A DNA stretch of 64,000 nucleotides from Mycolicibacter terrae (GTDB lineage Bacteria; Actinomycetota; Actinomycetes; Mycobacteriales; Mycobacteriaceae), in the NCBI RefSeq assembly GCF_010727125.1, contig NZ_AP022564.1:2542001-2606000 (forward strand), read 5' to 3'. The position numbers were made by a program, and so were the translations under genes. Positions 1 to 9,015 of the stretch are shown piece after piece; the stretch's first letter is position 1; each line of letters opens with the position of its first letter. The notes under the pieces were generated by a model. That model saw nothing but the letters and a program-made list of their open reading frames with translations. It was not told where the DNA came from and did no database searches.

Positions 1-105
1 CCGCGAGTCACCTCGGATTGCTGTTAGCAATCACCCTGCTCTGTGAAGTCCGGACTTTCCTCGACCCGCTCGCGCGAGCCGCGGTCGCCCGGCCAACTCG
101 TCCGC
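1..105 (-). ncRNA. rnpB: RNase P RNA, 5' portion (cut by window edge)
   Basis: On the minus strand this stretch reads as the 5' domain of bacterial type A RNase P RNA. It contains the conserved GAGGAAAGTCCGGAC block followed by CAGAGCAGGGTG and the start of the P-helix region. The 5' end is placed near 105, just downstream of a TANNNT element. The remainder, including the catalytic 3' half, lies outside the window. RNase P RNA is the ribozyme that trims tRNA 5' leaders, together with RnpA. Confidence 0.93.
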
Positions 106-112
106 GCTGATC

Positions 113-118
113 ACCGTA
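113..118 (-). promoter_or_regulatory. Probable -10 box of rnpB
   Basis: Minus-strand TACGGT fits the mycobacterial TANNNT -10 pattern and sits about 7 nt before the expected RNase P RNA 5' end. No convincing -35 was seen. The element is inferred from spacing only. Confidence 0.4.
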
Positions 119-542
119 CTACGCGACGCGCCGGAACGCCTCAGTTGCGGCCGTAAACAGCGGCCACCACGGTCCGGTCCACCGTGCTCTCCGACCACAC
201 CCCGGATGGCGTTGTCGGCGCAGTCGGACATGTTCGCGAAATCCGCCGGGTCAGGTACCAGCGGTTGAGGATCTCCAGACCGCTGATAGCCAGGGCGGGG
301 CCCCTGCCCTGCCGATCGGGCACATCACTGCGGATCTCACCGGCATCGCCATTCCCCTCGTCACGAAGCCTGGGCGGAACAGTAGAGCGCACCCGTTAGC
401 TGTCGACGCACCGAAATGACCTACTACCGCGTCATTCGTGAAACTCGCTGGTTGCCCGGCACCGGCGATTACGCGCAACGCGATTTAATCGAAGCGAGCG
501 GAGCGAGAGCTCTTCTCCGAGCAGAATCAACGCGGAGGGCCG
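119..542. other. Intergenic stretch without a recognised gene
   Basis: About 420 bases separate the rnpB promoter from the oxygenase gene. Short open frames exist on both strands, but none has a ribosome binding site, recognisable protein or composition that separates it from GC-rich background. Only the oxygenase ribosome binding site (GGAGGG near 532-537) stands out at the end. Confidence 0.5.
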
Positions 543-1259
543 ATGACGACGACACCGTGGCGAAAGCGGGTGGACGCCGGCGACTGGGACGCCATCGCCG
601 CCGATCTCGACGAGTGCGGCGGCGCGCTGCTGCCCCGGCTGCTGACGACGGCCGAAGCCGCGCGGCTGCGCCGGGTCTACGCGTGCGACGAACGCTTTCG
701 CGCCACCGTCGACATGCAGCGCCATCGTTACGGCTCCGGGCAATACCGGTATTTCGCGGCGCCGGCACCGGGGCCGGTGGATCACCTCAAACGAGCGCTG
801 TATCCGCACCTACTGCCGATCGCCCGGGACTGGGCGGCCCGGCTGGGCCGGGAGACGCCCTGGCAGGACGACTTCGACGAATGGCTGGATCACTGCCACC
901 GGGCCGGGCAGACGAAGCCCACCGCGCTGATGCTGCGTTACGGTCCCGGCGACTGGAACGCGCTGCATCGAGACCTCTACGGCGACTTGGTATTTCCACT
1001 GCAGGTTGTCATCAACCTCAGCGACCCGACAGTCGACTACACCGGCGGCGAATTCCTGCTGGTCGAACAGCGGCCGCGAGCCCAGTCGCGGGGCACCGCC
1101 ACACAGTTGCCGCAAGGGCACGGCTACGTGTTCACCACCCGCGACCGGCCGGTGCGCTCGACCCGCGGCTGGTCGACCGCACCGGTGCGCCACGGCGTCT
1201 CGGCCATCCGCTCCGGCGAGCGCTACACCCTCGGACTGATCTTTCACGACGCGGCGTGA
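543..1259 (+). CDS. 2OG-Fe(II) dioxygenase family protein
   Basis: The 238-residue protein has the iron-binding triad of 2-oxoglutarate/Fe(II) oxygenases: H142 and D144 in the segment ALHRDLYGD, and H217 in VRHGVSAI. R227 is a plausible 2-oxoglutarate carboxylate ligand. The fold should be a cytoplasmic double-stranded beta-helix oxygenase. The substrate is unknown; similar stand-alone proteins are often annotated only as 2OG-Fe(II) oxygenase. The ATG is preceded by GGAGGG. It converges on the methyltransferase gene downstream, with a 23-nt gap, so it is probably monocistronic. Family assignment is strong; the substrate cannot be inferred. Confidence 0.8.
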   Translation: MTTTPWRKRVDAGDWDAIAADLDECGGALLPRLLTTAEAARLRRVYACDERFRATVDMQRHRYGSGQYRYFAAPAPGPVDHLKRALYPHLLPIARDWAARLGRETPWQDDFDEWLDHCHRAGQTKPTALMLRYGPGDWNALHRDLYGDLVFPLQVVINLSDPTVDYTGGEFLLVEQRPRAQSRGTATQLPQGHGYVFTTRDRPVRSTRGWSTAPVRHGVSAIRSGERYTLGLIFHDAA

Positions 1260-1282
1260 AGGCGGCGCCTGAAAGACGCCGC

Positions 1283-1915
1283 TTACCCGGTCCGCCGCAA
1301 CAGGATCACATTGTCGATCCAGGTCGCCGGTTGCCCGTCGCGCCCGACGCCCGCGCGTCGTGACTGCTCGGCGCGGATCCGTTCCCAGTTCTCACCGTCG
1401 AGGTTCAACGACGCCAACACTTCGGCGACGCCGGCGAAATGATGGTCGCGGGCATGCTCCCCGGCACCCGGCGGCGCCGCCCCGTGGTCGACGATCAGCA
1501 ACATCCCACCCACTGCTACGGCGTCGGCGGCGCGGCGTAGCACCGTCTGGCGGTCCAGCGGCGCCGGGGAGTGCAGGAACTGCGCCGACACCAAGTCGAA
1601 CCGGCCGTCGGGGAAGCTGGTGGACAGGTCGTGGCACTCGAAGCGGATGCGTGACAACACATCCCGTTGCGCCGCCGCGTCCCTGGCCCGATTCAGGGCG
1701 TTGGCGGAGATATCGACGGCGAGCACCTGCCAGCCGTCCTCGGCCAGCCAGACGGCATCGGCGCCCTCTCCGCAGCCCAGGTCCAGCGCCCGGCCCGGCG
1801 CCAGGTCGGCGGTGGCCTCGGCGAGCCGGGCGTTGACGCGTCCGCTCCACACCCGCTCGTCACCGCCGTAGAACTGTTCCCAGAACTCCCCGGCGTCCTG
1901 CACGGACTCAGTCAT
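1283..1915 (-). CDS. Class I SAM-dependent methyltransferase
   Basis: The 210-residue protein shows motif I as LDLGCGEGADAVWLA, motif II as VLAVDIS, and a later FDLVSAQFLHSP segment, all typical of small-molecule methyltransferases with a Rossmann fold. It starts inside the stop codon of the upstream flavoprotein (ATGA overlap at 1912-1915), so the two are translationally coupled. Pairing with a CxxC flavoprotein suggests a thiol or related small-molecule substrate, by analogy with S-methylation paired with dithiol oxidation in dithiolopyrrolone and epidithiodiketopiperazine producers. That substrate idea is inference. The operator at 2897-2924 probably controls this gene through the shared transcript. 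Confidence 0.82.
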   Translation of the reverse strand: MTESVQDAGEFWEQFYGGDERVWSGRVNARLAEATADLAPGRALDLGCGEGADAVWLAEDGWQVLAVDISANALNRARDAAAQRDVLSRIRFECHDLSTSFPDGRFDLVSAQFLHSPAPLDRQTVLRRAADAVAVGGMLLIVDHGAAPPGAGEHARDHHFAGVAEVLASLNLDGENWERIRAEQSRRAGVGRDGQPATWIDNVILLRRTG

Positions 1916-2865
1916 CGCTCACCCCCGCCGGCGGCTACGCCAGGCAGCGCCAGACCGTAGTCGTCGGCCGCCAGACTCCGCACCACTGCCGCTGCGGCCC
2001 GAGAGCCCGCCGCGACCGCCGCGGCGACCTGCGGCATCTCTGCGGTCAGATCCCCGGCGGCGAAGACTCCGGGAATCGACGTGCGGCACAGCGGATCCAC
2101 CCCGACCGGGTCTTCGGCGAGGCCGGGAGCAGTGATATCCACACCGAGTCGCGCGGCGAGCCGATCGCGCTGCCGCATGCCCACCGCGACCAGCAGTCCC
2201 CGTCGCGGCAGCCGGCTGCCGTCGGCGAACACCACAGCCGACAACTCACCGTCGGCGGCATCGAGTGCCGCTACCGTCCGCTCGTCGACCTTCACGCCGG
2301 CACCGGACAGCCGGGCCCGGCCGGCGTCGTCGAGGTCGGCAGAGCCGTCGCCGAGCACCACGATGTCCTCGCTCCAGCACCGCAACAACAGCGCCAAGTG
2401 CACCGCGCGGTCACCACGGGCCAGCACCGCCAGCGGTCGATCGGCCATTTCCCAGCCGTGGCAGAACGGGCAGTGGAAAACCGAACGGCCCCACAGCCCG
2501 TCCACGCCGGGCAGCTCCGGTGGCAGGTAGGCCATCCCGGTGGCCAGCAGCACCCGGCGGGTCCGCTCGGTGGCGCCGTCGGCCACACGCACTGTGAAAG
2601 CCCCGTCCACGCGGCCGATGTCGGTCACCTCACCGGCGCGGATCTGCACACCATAGGACCCGAGTTCGCTGCGCCCGAGTGCATACAGTTCGGCCGGCGG
2701 GCGGCCGTCGTGGCCCAACAGGCCGCCGATACCGGCTGCGGCCAGGTTGCTCTGCTCCCCGGCGTCGATCAGCAGCGTCTTGCGCCGGGCCCGGCCCAGC
2801 ACCAAGCCGGCGCTGAGCCCGGCAGCCCCGCCGCCCACCACGATGCAATCCCAGATTCCGTCCAT
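1912..2865 (-). CDS. NAD(P)/FAD-dependent oxidoreductase, thioredoxin-reductase-like with CPFCHGWE motif
   Basis: The 317-residue flavoprotein has an N-terminal FAD dinucleotide motif ([12 protein letters not shown]), a redox pair C132-x-x-C135 in HCPFCHGWE, and a C-terminal second FAD motif (GVFAAGDL). The CxxCHG-aromatic-E context is closer to GliT/HlmI-type dithiol oxidases than to classical thioredoxin reductase, which usually has CxTCDG. The start is taken at the ATG at 2865, because the FAD motif begins 8 residues later; a longer frame upstream reads through the operator and is rejected. It is the first gene of an operon with the methyltransferase. A palindromic operator lies 32 nt upstream. 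It could also be a general disulfide reductase. Confidence 0.85.
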   Translation of the reverse strand: MDGIWDCIVVGGGAAGLSAGLVLGRARRKTLLIDAGEQSNLAAAGIGGLLGHDGRPPAELYALGRSELGSYGVQIRAGEVTDIGRVDGAFTVRVADGATERTRRVLLATGMAYLPPELPGVDGLWGRSVFHCPFCHGWEMADRPLAVLARGDRAVHLALLLRCWSEDIVVLGDGSADLDDAGRARLSGAGVKVDERTVAALDAADGELSAVVFADGSRLPRRGLLVAVGMRQRDRLAARLGVDITAPGLAEDPVGVDPLCRTSIPGVFAAGDLTAEMPQVAAAVAAGSRAAAAVVRSLAADDYGLALPGVAAGGGER

Positions 2866-2896
2866 GCAGCCGAGCGTGCCGGGCCACGCCCACGAG

Positions 2897-2924
2897 TGGC
2901 AAGGAAATTTGCCATACAGGCAAA
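2897..2924. promoter_or_regulatory. Three-half-site palindromic operator, copy 1
   Basis: TGGCAA, N5, TTTGCC, N5, GGCAAA forms two overlapping inverted repeats with an 11-bp period. A second copy, identical at 25 of 28 positions, lies at 4667-4694 over the start of the XRE-cupin gene. It sits 32 nt upstream of the flavoprotein start codon on the minus strand and about 175 nt upstream of cysK on the other side. Likely a binding site for the XRE-cupin regulator. Confidence 0.72.
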
Positions 2925-3098
2925 TACCGCGAGGGACGGAGCAGCGTCGCCACGGCTGCGCGCCGCGCCGACCCGGAGAATCGAGCTGTTCTTCAGGGCC
3001 GTCCGCCACGACACCGAAGCCGACTTCTAGCATCGTTTACGGGGTCTATCCGGTGTGGCCGCGCGGCACCGGACACGCAGCGAGAGATAAGGTCGCCT

Positions 3099-4034
3099 AT
3101 GGGCAGGATCTACGACAACGTCACCGAACTGGTCGGGCACACGCCACTCGTGCGCCTTAACCGGCTGACCGACGGCCTCGGTGCGGAGGTGGTGGCCAAG
3201 CTGGAGTTCTACAACCCGGCTCACAGTGTCAAAGATCGAATAGGGGTGGCGATCATCGACGCAGCCGAGCGCTCCGGTGAATTGCGGCCCGGTGGAACGA
3301 TCGTCGAGGCCACCAGTGGCAACACCGGTATCGCGCTCGCGATGGTCGGTGCGGCGCGCGGATACAAGGTGATCCTGACCATGCCCGACACCATGTCCAC
3401 CGAGCGCAGGGTGATGCTTCGCGCCTTCGGCGCCGAGATCGTGCTGACGCCCGGCGCCGAGGGCATGTCCGGCGCGGTGGCCAAGGCGAAGCAGATCATC
3501 GCCGACACCGACAACGCGGTGGCCGCCGATCAGTTCGCCAACCCCGCCAACCCGCAGATCCACTCGGTGACGACCGCCGAGGAGATCTGGTCGGATACCG
3601 GCGGCGCCGTCGACATTTTCGTCGCCGGCATCGGCACCGGGGGCACCCTGACCGGGGTGGGCCACGCCCTCAAGGCACGCAAGCCCGAGGTCAGCATCGT
3701 CGGCGTCGAGCCGAAGGACTCCGCGATCCTCAACGGCGGCGACCCCGGACCGCACAAGCTACAGGGCCTCGGGCCGAACTTCGTGCCCGAGGTGCTCGAC
3801 CGGGACGTCTACGACGAGATCATCGATGTCACCTCCGAAGACGCCATCCGGGTCGCCCGCGCACTCGGCACCGACGAAGGCATCCTCGGTGGAATCTCCG
3901 CGGGCGCCAACGTCTGGGCCGCATTGGACCTGGCCAGACGCCCGGAGAACGCCGGCAAGCTCATCGTGGTGATCATCCCGGACTTCGGCGAACGCTACAT
4001 CTCGACCCCGCTGTTCGAGCACATCAGGGAATGA
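3099..4034 (+). CDS. cysK: O-acetylserine sulfhydrylase (cysteine synthase A)
   Basis: The 311-residue PLP enzyme makes cysteine from O-acetylserine and sulfide. The PLP lysine is K45 in HSVKDRIG. The substrate loop TSGNTGIA, the phosphate-binding GTGGTLTG and the C-terminal GISAGAN segment are all present, and the length is normal for CysK. cysE follows after only 7 nt, so the two form an operon supplying both substrate and enzyme, and they may form the cysteine synthase complex through the CysE C-terminus. The ATG is preceded by a weak purine tract. In M. tuberculosis the equivalent pair is cysK1-cysE (Rv2334-Rv2335). Confidence 0.96.
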   Translation: MGRIYDNVTELVGHTPLVRLNRLTDGLGAEVVAKLEFYNPAHSVKDRIGVAIIDAAERSGELRPGGTIVEATSGNTGIALAMVGAARGYKVILTMPDTMSTERRVMLRAFGAEIVLTPGAEGMSGAVAKAKQIIADTDNAVAADQFANPANPQIHSVTTAEEIWSDTGGAVDIFVAGIGTGGTLTGVGHALKARKPEVSIVGVEPKDSAILNGGDPGPHKLQGLGPNFVPEVLDRDVYDEIIDVTSEDAIRVARALGTDEGILGGISAGANVWAALDLARRPENAGKLIVVIIPDFGERYISTPLFEHIRE

Positions 4035-4041
4035 TCACGCC

Positions 4042-4626
4042 ATGAGCCTGCTATCGGCGGTACGCGAAGACCTGCGCAACGCGCGAGCGCACGACCCGGC
4101 GGCACGCGGGGACCTCGAGAACGCCCTGGTCTATTCGGGTCTGCATGCCATCTGGTCGCACCGGTTGGCACACCGGCTTTGGCGCCGTCCGGCCCTGCGT
4201 GGCGCCGCCCGGGTGCTCTCGCAGTTCACCCGGGTGGTCACCGGGATCGAGATCCACCCGGGTGCGACCATCGGCCGGCGGTTCTTCATCGACCATGGGA
4301 TCGGTGTGGTGATCGGTGAGACCGCCGAGATCGGCGACGACGTGATGCTCTATCACGGGGTGACGCTGGGCGGGCGCTCCCTGAACAGGGGCAAGCGCCA
4401 CCCGACGGTAGGCGACCGGGTGACCATCGGCGCCGGCGCAAAAGTCCTCGGTCCGTTGAGCATCGGCGACGATTCCGCTATCGGCGCCAATGCCGTCATC
4501 ACCCATGACGTACCGGCGAATTCGATCGCCACCGGAATCCCAGCGGTGGTGCGCGCCCGCACCGAGAATCAGCGTGAGCCGGGTGTCGACCCGACGTCCT
4601 ACATCGACCCGGCGATGTACATCTGA
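4042..4626 (+). CDS. cysE: Serine O-acetyltransferase
   Basis: The 194-residue protein transfers acetyl from acetyl-CoA to serine, the first step of cysteine synthesis. It has the left-handed beta-helix hexapeptide repeats and the catalytic-site segment [20 protein letters not shown] followed by HGVTLGG and KRHPTVGD. It lacks the long N-terminal helical region of enterobacterial CysE, as is usual for the short actinobacterial form. The C-terminus ends in MYI, a terminal Ile as needed for docking into the CysK active site. It is directly downstream of cysK and upstream of the XRE-cupin regulator. Confidence 0.95.
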   Translation: MSLLSAVREDLRNARAHDPAARGDLENALVYSGLHAIWSHRLAHRLWRRPALRGAARVLSQFTRVVTGIEIHPGATIGRRFFIDHGIGVVIGETAEIGDDVMLYHGVTLGGRSLNRGKRHPTVGDRVTIGAGAKVLGPLSIGDDSAIGANAVITHDVPANSIATGIPAVVRARTENQREPGVDPTSYIDPAMYI

Positions 4627-4666
4627 CACCCGTTCGGCAGGGCCGATTGCGCGGGTCGCGTCCAAC

Positions 4667-4694
4667 TGGCAAGGTTATTTGCCATGCAGGCAAA
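4667..4694. promoter_or_regulatory. Three-half-site palindromic operator, copy 2
   Basis: TGGCAA, N5, TTTGCC, N5, GGCAAA has the same spacing as the copy at 2897-2924. The start codon of the XRE-cupin gene (4684-4686) lies inside the right-hand spacer, so bound repressor would cover the translation start or a leaderless transcript start. This fits autoregulation. Confidence 0.75.
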
Positions 4695-5259
4695 CGACGG
4701 GGAAGGCGGCGTCGACCTGCGGGTGCGGCGTCGCCTGCGTGAGCTGCGCATGCAGCAAGGCCTGACGCTGGAGGACGTGGCCACCCGGGCCCGCATCGAC
4801 GTCTCCACGCTGAGCCGTCTGGAGTCCGGCAAGCGGCGCCTGGCCCTGGACCATCTGCCCCGGCTTGCCGAGGCCTTGTCGGTCAGCACCGACGAGTTGC
4901 TGCGTGCCCCCGAACACCCGGACCCGCGGGTGCGAGGCACCTCCCATACCCGCCACGGCATCACCTACTGGCCGCTGACCCGGCACGGTCCGGCCGGTGG
5001 TCTGCACGCCTTCAAGATCCGGGTCAGCGTGCGGCGCCGCCGCCCGGCCGAGTTACCGGTGCACGAGGGCCACGAGTGGATGTACGTGCTGTCCGGCCGG
5101 CTCCGGCTGGTGCTCGGCGACGACGACTTTTTGATCGGCCCGGGCGAGGCCGTCGAATTCTCGACCTGGACCCCGCACTGGTTCGGCGCGGTCGACGGGC
5201 CTGCCGAGGCGATCATGATCTTCGGCGCCCACGGCGAACGGGTGCACCTGCAAGACTGA
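4684..5259 (+). CDS. XRE-family transcriptional regulator with C-terminal cupin domain
   Basis: The 191-residue protein has an N-terminal helix-turn-helix at about residues 14-70 (LRELRMQQGLTLEDVATRA, then STLSRLESGKR) and a C-terminal cupin sensor at about 105-185 (ELPVHEGHEWMYVLSGRLRL, GPGEAVEFST). This is the common XRE-cupin architecture, in which the cupin senses a small ligand or metal. Its ATG is embedded in an operator that also occurs before the flavoprotein/methyltransferase operon 1.8 kb away, so it probably controls itself and that operon. The position beside cysK-cysE hints at a sulfur-related signal. A GTG a little downstream is an alternative start. Confidence 0.9.
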   Translation: MQANDGEGGVDLRVRRRLRELRMQQGLTLEDVATRARIDVSTLSRLESGKRRLALDHLPRLAEALSVSTDELLRAPEHPDPRVRGTSHTRHGITYWPLTRHGPAGGLHAFKIRVSVRRRRPAELPVHEGHEWMYVLSGRLRLVLGDDDFLIGPGEAVEFSTWTPHWFGAVDGPAEAIMIFGAHGERVHLQD

Positions 5260-5265
5260 GGCCGA

Positions 5266-6384
5266 CTACAGGTAGGCGGTCTGGTTCACCAGCCGCACCG
5301 AGGCGGGCCCGTCACCGAAGAACTCGGCGATGCTCAACGACGCCAGATCCAGGTGCAGCCGGTAGAGGATCGCCGGGCCGGCGTCCAGCGCCAGGCGCAG
5401 CACGGTCTTGATCGGAGTCACGTGCGACACCACCAACACGGTGGTGCCGGCGTGTTCGGCGATGATCCGGTCGCGTGCCCGCGACACCCGCTGCTGCACC
5501 GCGTCGAAGCTCTCCCCCGCCGGAGGCTGCGTGGAGGTGTCCTTCAGCCAGCGCCGGTGCAGCTCCGGGTCGCGGGCGGCCGCCTCGGCGAAGGTCAGCC
5601 CCTCCCAGGCCCCGAAGTCGGTCTCGGTCAGGTCCTCATCGACGGTCACGTCCAGGCGCAGCAGCTGCGCCGCTGCGGTGGCCGTGTCATAGCAGCGCTG
5701 CAGCGGCGAGCTGATGACCGCGGCGATGCCACCGCGCTGGGCGACATAACGGGCCGCCGCATCGGCCTGCGCCCGGCCCATGTCGGTCAGCGGCGGGTTG
5801 CCCCGTCCGGAGTAGCGCCGCTGCACCGACAGTTCGGTCTGCCCGTGCCGCAGTAGCAGCAGTCGAGTGGGCGTTCCGGTTGCGCCCGTCCAGCCGGGAG
5901 CCGTTGGCGCCGCAGACTTCCCGGGTCTTTCACCCTCCGATTCCACCGGCTCGCCCGCGGCCGGCGCGGCCGCGGCCGGCGCGGCCGCGGCGTCCATCGC
6001 AGCGTTGGCCAGCCGGTCGGCGTGCGAGTTCTTCTCCCGCGGAATCCAGCTGTAGCGGACGTGGTCGAACTTCGACGCCAATTCGCGGGCCTGCCGGTGC
6101 AGTGGGATCAGGTCCGGATGCTTGACCTTCCACCGGCCCGCCATCTGCTCGACCACCAGCTTGGAGTCCATGAAGACCGCAACCTCTGCGGCGCCCAACC
6201 GTGCCGCCTCGGTCAAACCGGCGACCAGGCCGCGGTATTCGGCCACGTTGTTGGTGGCCACACCGATCGACTCCCGGGCTTCGGCCAGCACCTCGGCGCG
6301 ATCCGCGGACCACACCACCGTTCCGTAGCCGGCCGGCCCCGGATTGCCGCGCGAACCGCCGTCGGCCTCGACGATGACCTTCAT
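5266..6384 (-). CDS. Bifunctional RNase HI / histidine acid phosphatase
   Basis: The 372-residue fusion matches the arrangement of M. tuberculosis Rv2228c. Residues about 1-130 are RNase HI with the acidic catalytic set in VEADGGSRGNPG, NVAEYRGL, FMDSKLVVEQ and SHADRLAN. An Ala/Pro-rich linker of about 40 residues follows; its DNA holds a short GC-only tandem repeat near 5957-5990. Residues about 170-372 are a phosphoglycerate-mutase-like phosphatase (LLLRHGQTELS, SSPLQRCYDTA, LVVSHVTPIK). The N-domain removes RNA from RNA/DNA hybrids. The phosphatase domain resembles CobC (alpha-ribazole phosphatase). It lies 24 nt downstream of the zinc-ribbon gene, in one operon with it and the Nif3-like gene. 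Confidence 0.94.
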   Translation of the reverse strand: MKVIVEADGGSRGNPGPAGYGTVVWSADRAEVLAEARESIGVATNNVAEYRGLVAGLTEAARLGAAEVAVFMDSKLVVEQMAGRWKVKHPDLIPLHRQARELASKFDHVRYSWIPREKNSHADRLANAAMDAAAAPAAAAPAAGEPVESEGERPGKSAAPTAPGWTGATGTPTRLLLLRHGQTELSVQRRYSGRGNPPLTDMGRAQADAAARYVAQRGGIAAVISSPLQRCYDTATAAAQLLRLDVTVDEDLTETDFGAWEGLTFAEAAARDPELHRRWLKDTSTQPPAGESFDAVQQRVSRARDRIIAEHAGTTVLVVSHVTPIKTVLRLALDAGPAILYRLHLDLASLSIAEFFGDGPASVRLVNQTAYL

Positions 6385-6408
6385 CCCACGACCCTCATCG
6401 CCCGAGCA

Positions 6409-7143
6409 CTACCCGAAGTCCTTGACCCGCAACAGAATCGCACTGCATTCCGGACAGCGCAGCACCTCCTCCGGCGGAGCGGCCGAGATCCGCGCCAGCT
6501 CACCGCGGTCGATCTCGATCCGGCAGGCCCCGCACTGGCCGCCGCGGAGCGGTCCCGCCCCGATGCCGGCAGACGCCCGCTGTCGTTCATAGAGCGCCAG
6601 CAGCGCACCGTCGAGCGCTGCGACCAGCTCCTCACGGCTCGCCGCGCGTTGCGCGCGGGTGGCCTCGATCTCGGTAGACGCGGTGTCCAAGCTCTGCTGT
6701 ACCCGGGCCAGGTCGGCGGCCAGTCCCTCGACCCCGGCCGCCTCGGCGGTCGCCTGGGCCTGCAGTTGCTCGCGCTGCTCCAGCAACTCCAGCAGCGAGT
6801 CCTCCAGGCTGGCCTGCCGCCGCTGCAGGGTCTCCAGCTCATGCTGCAGATCGACGACCTGCTTGGCGTTGGTTTGCCCCGAGTCCAGCAGGGCGCGGTC
6901 GCGATCCTCGCGCTGGCGCACCGCGTCGATCTCCGACTCGAAGCGGGCGGCCTGGGCGTCCAGGTCCTCCAACGCCAGTTCCAACGCGGCCAGCCGATCG
7001 GCGGCGGCGGTGTGCTCACCCTGGAGACGCTCGAGGTCCTGCCGCTCGGGAAGATGACCGGCCCGATGCGCGATACGGGCCAGCTCGGCATCGAGCTCCG
7101 ACAATTCCAGAAGCGAACGTTGCTGTGCGACTTCAGCTTTCAT
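6409..7143 (-). CDS. Coiled-coil zinc-ribbon protein (CT398/Rv2229c-like)
   Basis: The 244-residue protein is mostly a long alpha-helical coiled coil (about residues 5-180) rich in Glu, Ala, Leu and Arg. It ends in a C4-type zinc ribbon with the pairs CGACR and CPECS. Such proteins are predicted nucleic-acid-associated or scaffold factors; the precise role is unknown. It matches the position and type of M. tuberculosis Rv2229c. The ATG at 7143 overlaps the stop of the Nif3-like gene (ATGA), showing translational coupling. A longer upstream frame is rejected because it would run far into the Nif3 gene. Confidence 0.88.
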   Translation of the reverse strand: MKAEVAQQRSLLELSELDAELARIAHRAGHLPERQDLERLQGEHTAAADRLAALELALEDLDAQAARFESEIDAVRQREDRDRALLDSGQTNAKQVVDLQHELETLQRRQASLEDSLLELLEQREQLQAQATAEAAGVEGLAADLARVQQSLDTASTEIEATRAQRAASREELVAALDGALLALYERQRASAGIGAGPLRGGQCGACRIEIDRGELARISAAPPEEVLRCPECSAILLRVKDFG

Positions 7144-8273
7144 CGGCGGTCTCCTTCGAGCGCAAGATTCCAGGGGTCGGTGCGCAGTGCGCTGACCCGC
7201 ACCGGGAGGGCCGCACCAAAATGTGAACGCAGGACATCTGCGGCCTGCCCGCACCACGGGTATTCGCTGGCCCAGTGCGCCACATCGACCAACGCCACCG
7301 CCGAGGCGCGGGAGTGCTCGTCAGCCGGGTGGTGACGCAGATCCGCGGTGACGTAAGCCTGAGCGTCGGCCCTGGCCGCCGCGTCCAGAAGGGAATCCCC
7401 GGCTCCGCCGCAGACCGCGACCCGCGACACCGGCAGATCCGGATCTCCCGCCGCGCGCACTCCCCACGACGTGGCCGGCAGTCCGGCGGCGACCCGGGCC
7501 ACGAAGGCGCTCAGCGGCTCCGGCGCCGGCAGCGTGCCGATCCGGCCGATCCCGACACCGGCGGGCAGCGGCTGCAACGCGAAGACGTCGAATGCCGGCT
7601 CCTCGTAGGGATGCGCGGCCAGCAGCGCCGCGCGGACCCGGGCGCGGGCGGATGCCGGAGCCACCACCTCGACACGGTCCTCGGTGACACGCTCGACCGC
7701 ACCCACCTGACCGATCGCCGGTGCCGCTTTGTCGCCGGGCAGGAACTGCCCCGTCCCGGTCACGCTCCAGCTGCACTGCGCATAGTCGCCGATGTGTCCG
7801 GCCCCGGCGGCGAACACCGCGGCCCGCACCGCCTCGGCGTGCTCGATCGGGGTGTAGATCACCCATTTGTCGGTGTCGGGAGCCCGGTTGGCCGGTTCCA
7901 GTACGGCCTGAACGGTCAGACCCAGCGCCTCGGCCAGCGCATCCGATACCCCGGGGGCGGCCGAGTCGGCGTTGGTGTGGGCGGTGAACAGGGCACGCCC
8001 GGAACGGATCAGCCGGTGGATCAGGGCCCCCTTGGGCGTGCTCGCCGCCACGGTGTCCACCCCGCGCAACAGCAGCGGATGATGGGCCAGCAGCAGGCCG
8101 CCGTCGGGAACCTCGTCGATGACCGCCGCCGTGGCGTCGACCGCGATCGTCACCGAGCCCACCACGTCGTCCGGGTCGCCGCAGACCAGCCCGATCGAAT
8201 CCCAGGACTGGGCCAATTCCGGCGGGTAGGCGGCATCGAGCACGTCGATGACATCAGCCAGCCGCGCGGTCAC
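7140..8273 (-). CDS. Nif3-like dinuclear metal center hexameric protein
   Basis: The 377-residue protein has the NIF3/DUF34 signatures [10 protein letters not shown] near the N-terminus and [12 protein letters not shown] near the C-terminus, which carry the His and Glu ligands of the dinuclear metal site. A central insertion domain contains [13 protein letters not shown]. Function is debated; roles as a GTP cyclohydrolase type 1 homologue and in metal handling have been suggested. The GTG at 8273 is chosen because homologues begin with the [10 protein letters not shown] segment there. It is the first gene of the three-gene operon with the zinc-ribbon and RNase HI genes. From memory, M. tuberculosis has cobC just upstream of this gene; it is absent here. 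Confidence 0.9.
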   Translation of the reverse strand: MTARLADVIDVLDAAYPPELAQSWDSIGLVCGDPDDVVGSVTIAVDATAAVIDEVPDGGLLLAHHPLLLRGVDTVAASTPKGALIHRLIRSGRALFTAHTNADSAAPGVSDALAEALGLTVQAVLEPANRAPDTDKWVIYTPIEHAEAVRAAVFAAGAGHIGDYAQCSWSVTGTGQFLPGDKAAPAIGQVGAVERVTEDRVEVVAPASARARVRAALLAAHPYEEPAFDVFALQPLPAGVGIGRIGTLPAPEPLSAFVARVAAGLPATSWGVRAAGDPDLPVSRVAVCGGAGDSLLDAAARADAQAYVTADLRHHPADEHSRASAVALVDVAHWASEYPWCGQAADVLRSHFGAALPVRVSALRTDPWNLALEGDRR

Positions 8274-8334
8274 ACTCCAAGACAGTAGTGCGCCACCCGG
8301 CGGGCCTGCCGCCCACGTCGGGGACAATGGGGCC

Positions 8335-9015
8335 GTGACCCGCACTACCACTGTCAGCGCCGAGCTGGTGATCTTCGACCTGGACGGCACCTTGACCGAC
8401 TCCGCCGCCGGGATCGTCGCCAGCTTCCGCCACGCGCTGGAGCACATCGGCGCACCGGTGCCCGACGGTGATCTCGCCGAGCGGCTCGTCGGCCCGCCGA
8501 TGCACCACACGCTGGCGGCGATGAGCCTCGGCGAGCAGACCGACGCGGCGATCGCCGCCTACCGCGCCGATTACACCAGCCGTGGCTGGCAGATGAACAC
8601 CATGTTCGACGGCGTCGCGGCGTTGCTGACCGACCTGCGGGCCGCCGGGGTCCGGTTGGCCGTAGCCACCTCCAAAGTCGAGCCGACGGCGCGCAAGATC
8701 CTGGCCCACTTCGGGCTGGACGGGTATTTCGAGGTCGTCGCGGGTGCCAGCGTCGACGGCACCCGGGCGGCGAAGTCGGAGGTGCTGGCCCGCGCGCTCG
8801 AGCAATTGACGCCGCTGCCGGCCCGGGTGTTGATGGTGGGCGACCGGCGTCACGACGTGGAGGGCGCGGCCGCGCACGGTATCGACACGGTGCTGGTCGG
8901 CTGGGGTTACGGGCGGTCCGACTACGACGACGACGGGGCCGGTTCCCCGATTCCCGACGGCCCGCTCGCTCGGGTGCAGACCATGGCCGAGTTGCGGGAG
9001 GTGCTCGGTGTCTGA
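8335..9015 (+). CDS. ptkA: PtkA-like HAD-fold protein (protein tyrosine kinase of the PtkA/PtpA pair)
   Basis: The 226-residue HAD-superfamily protein has motif [13 protein letters not shown] (D15, D17), a cap domain, motif II/III segments [14 protein letters not shown], and motif [14 protein letters not shown]. By synteny with ptpA and SURF1 it corresponds to Rv2232/PtkA, reported to autophosphorylate on Tyr and to phosphorylate PtpA. It is clearly shorter than the 291-residue M. tuberculosis protein, lacking most of its disordered N-terminal extension. The GTG at 8335 is the first usable in-frame start with a fitting spacing. It overlaps ptpA by 8 nt. A plain phosphoglycolate-phosphatase-like function cannot be excluded from sequence. 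Confidence 0.83.
   Translation: MTRTTTVSAELVIFDLDGTLTDSAAGIVASFRHALEHIGAPVPDGDLAERLVGPPMHHTLAAMSLGEQTDAAIAAYRADYTSRGWQMNTMFDGVAALLTDLRAAGVRLAVATSKVEPTARKILAHFGLDGYFEVVAGASVDGTRAAKSEVLARALEQLTPLPARVLMVGDRRHDVEGAAAHGIDTVLVGWGYGRSDYDDDGAGSPIPDGPLARVQTMAELREVLGV

Noticed and set aside
119..542. Short open frames upstream of the oxygenase gene
   Set aside because: No ribosome binding site, similarity or consistent codon bias; they fit chance frames in GC-rich DNA.
5955..5995. GC-only tandem repeat that looked like a small repeat array
   Set aside because: It is coding sequence for the Ala/Pro linker of the RNase HI/phosphatase fusion.
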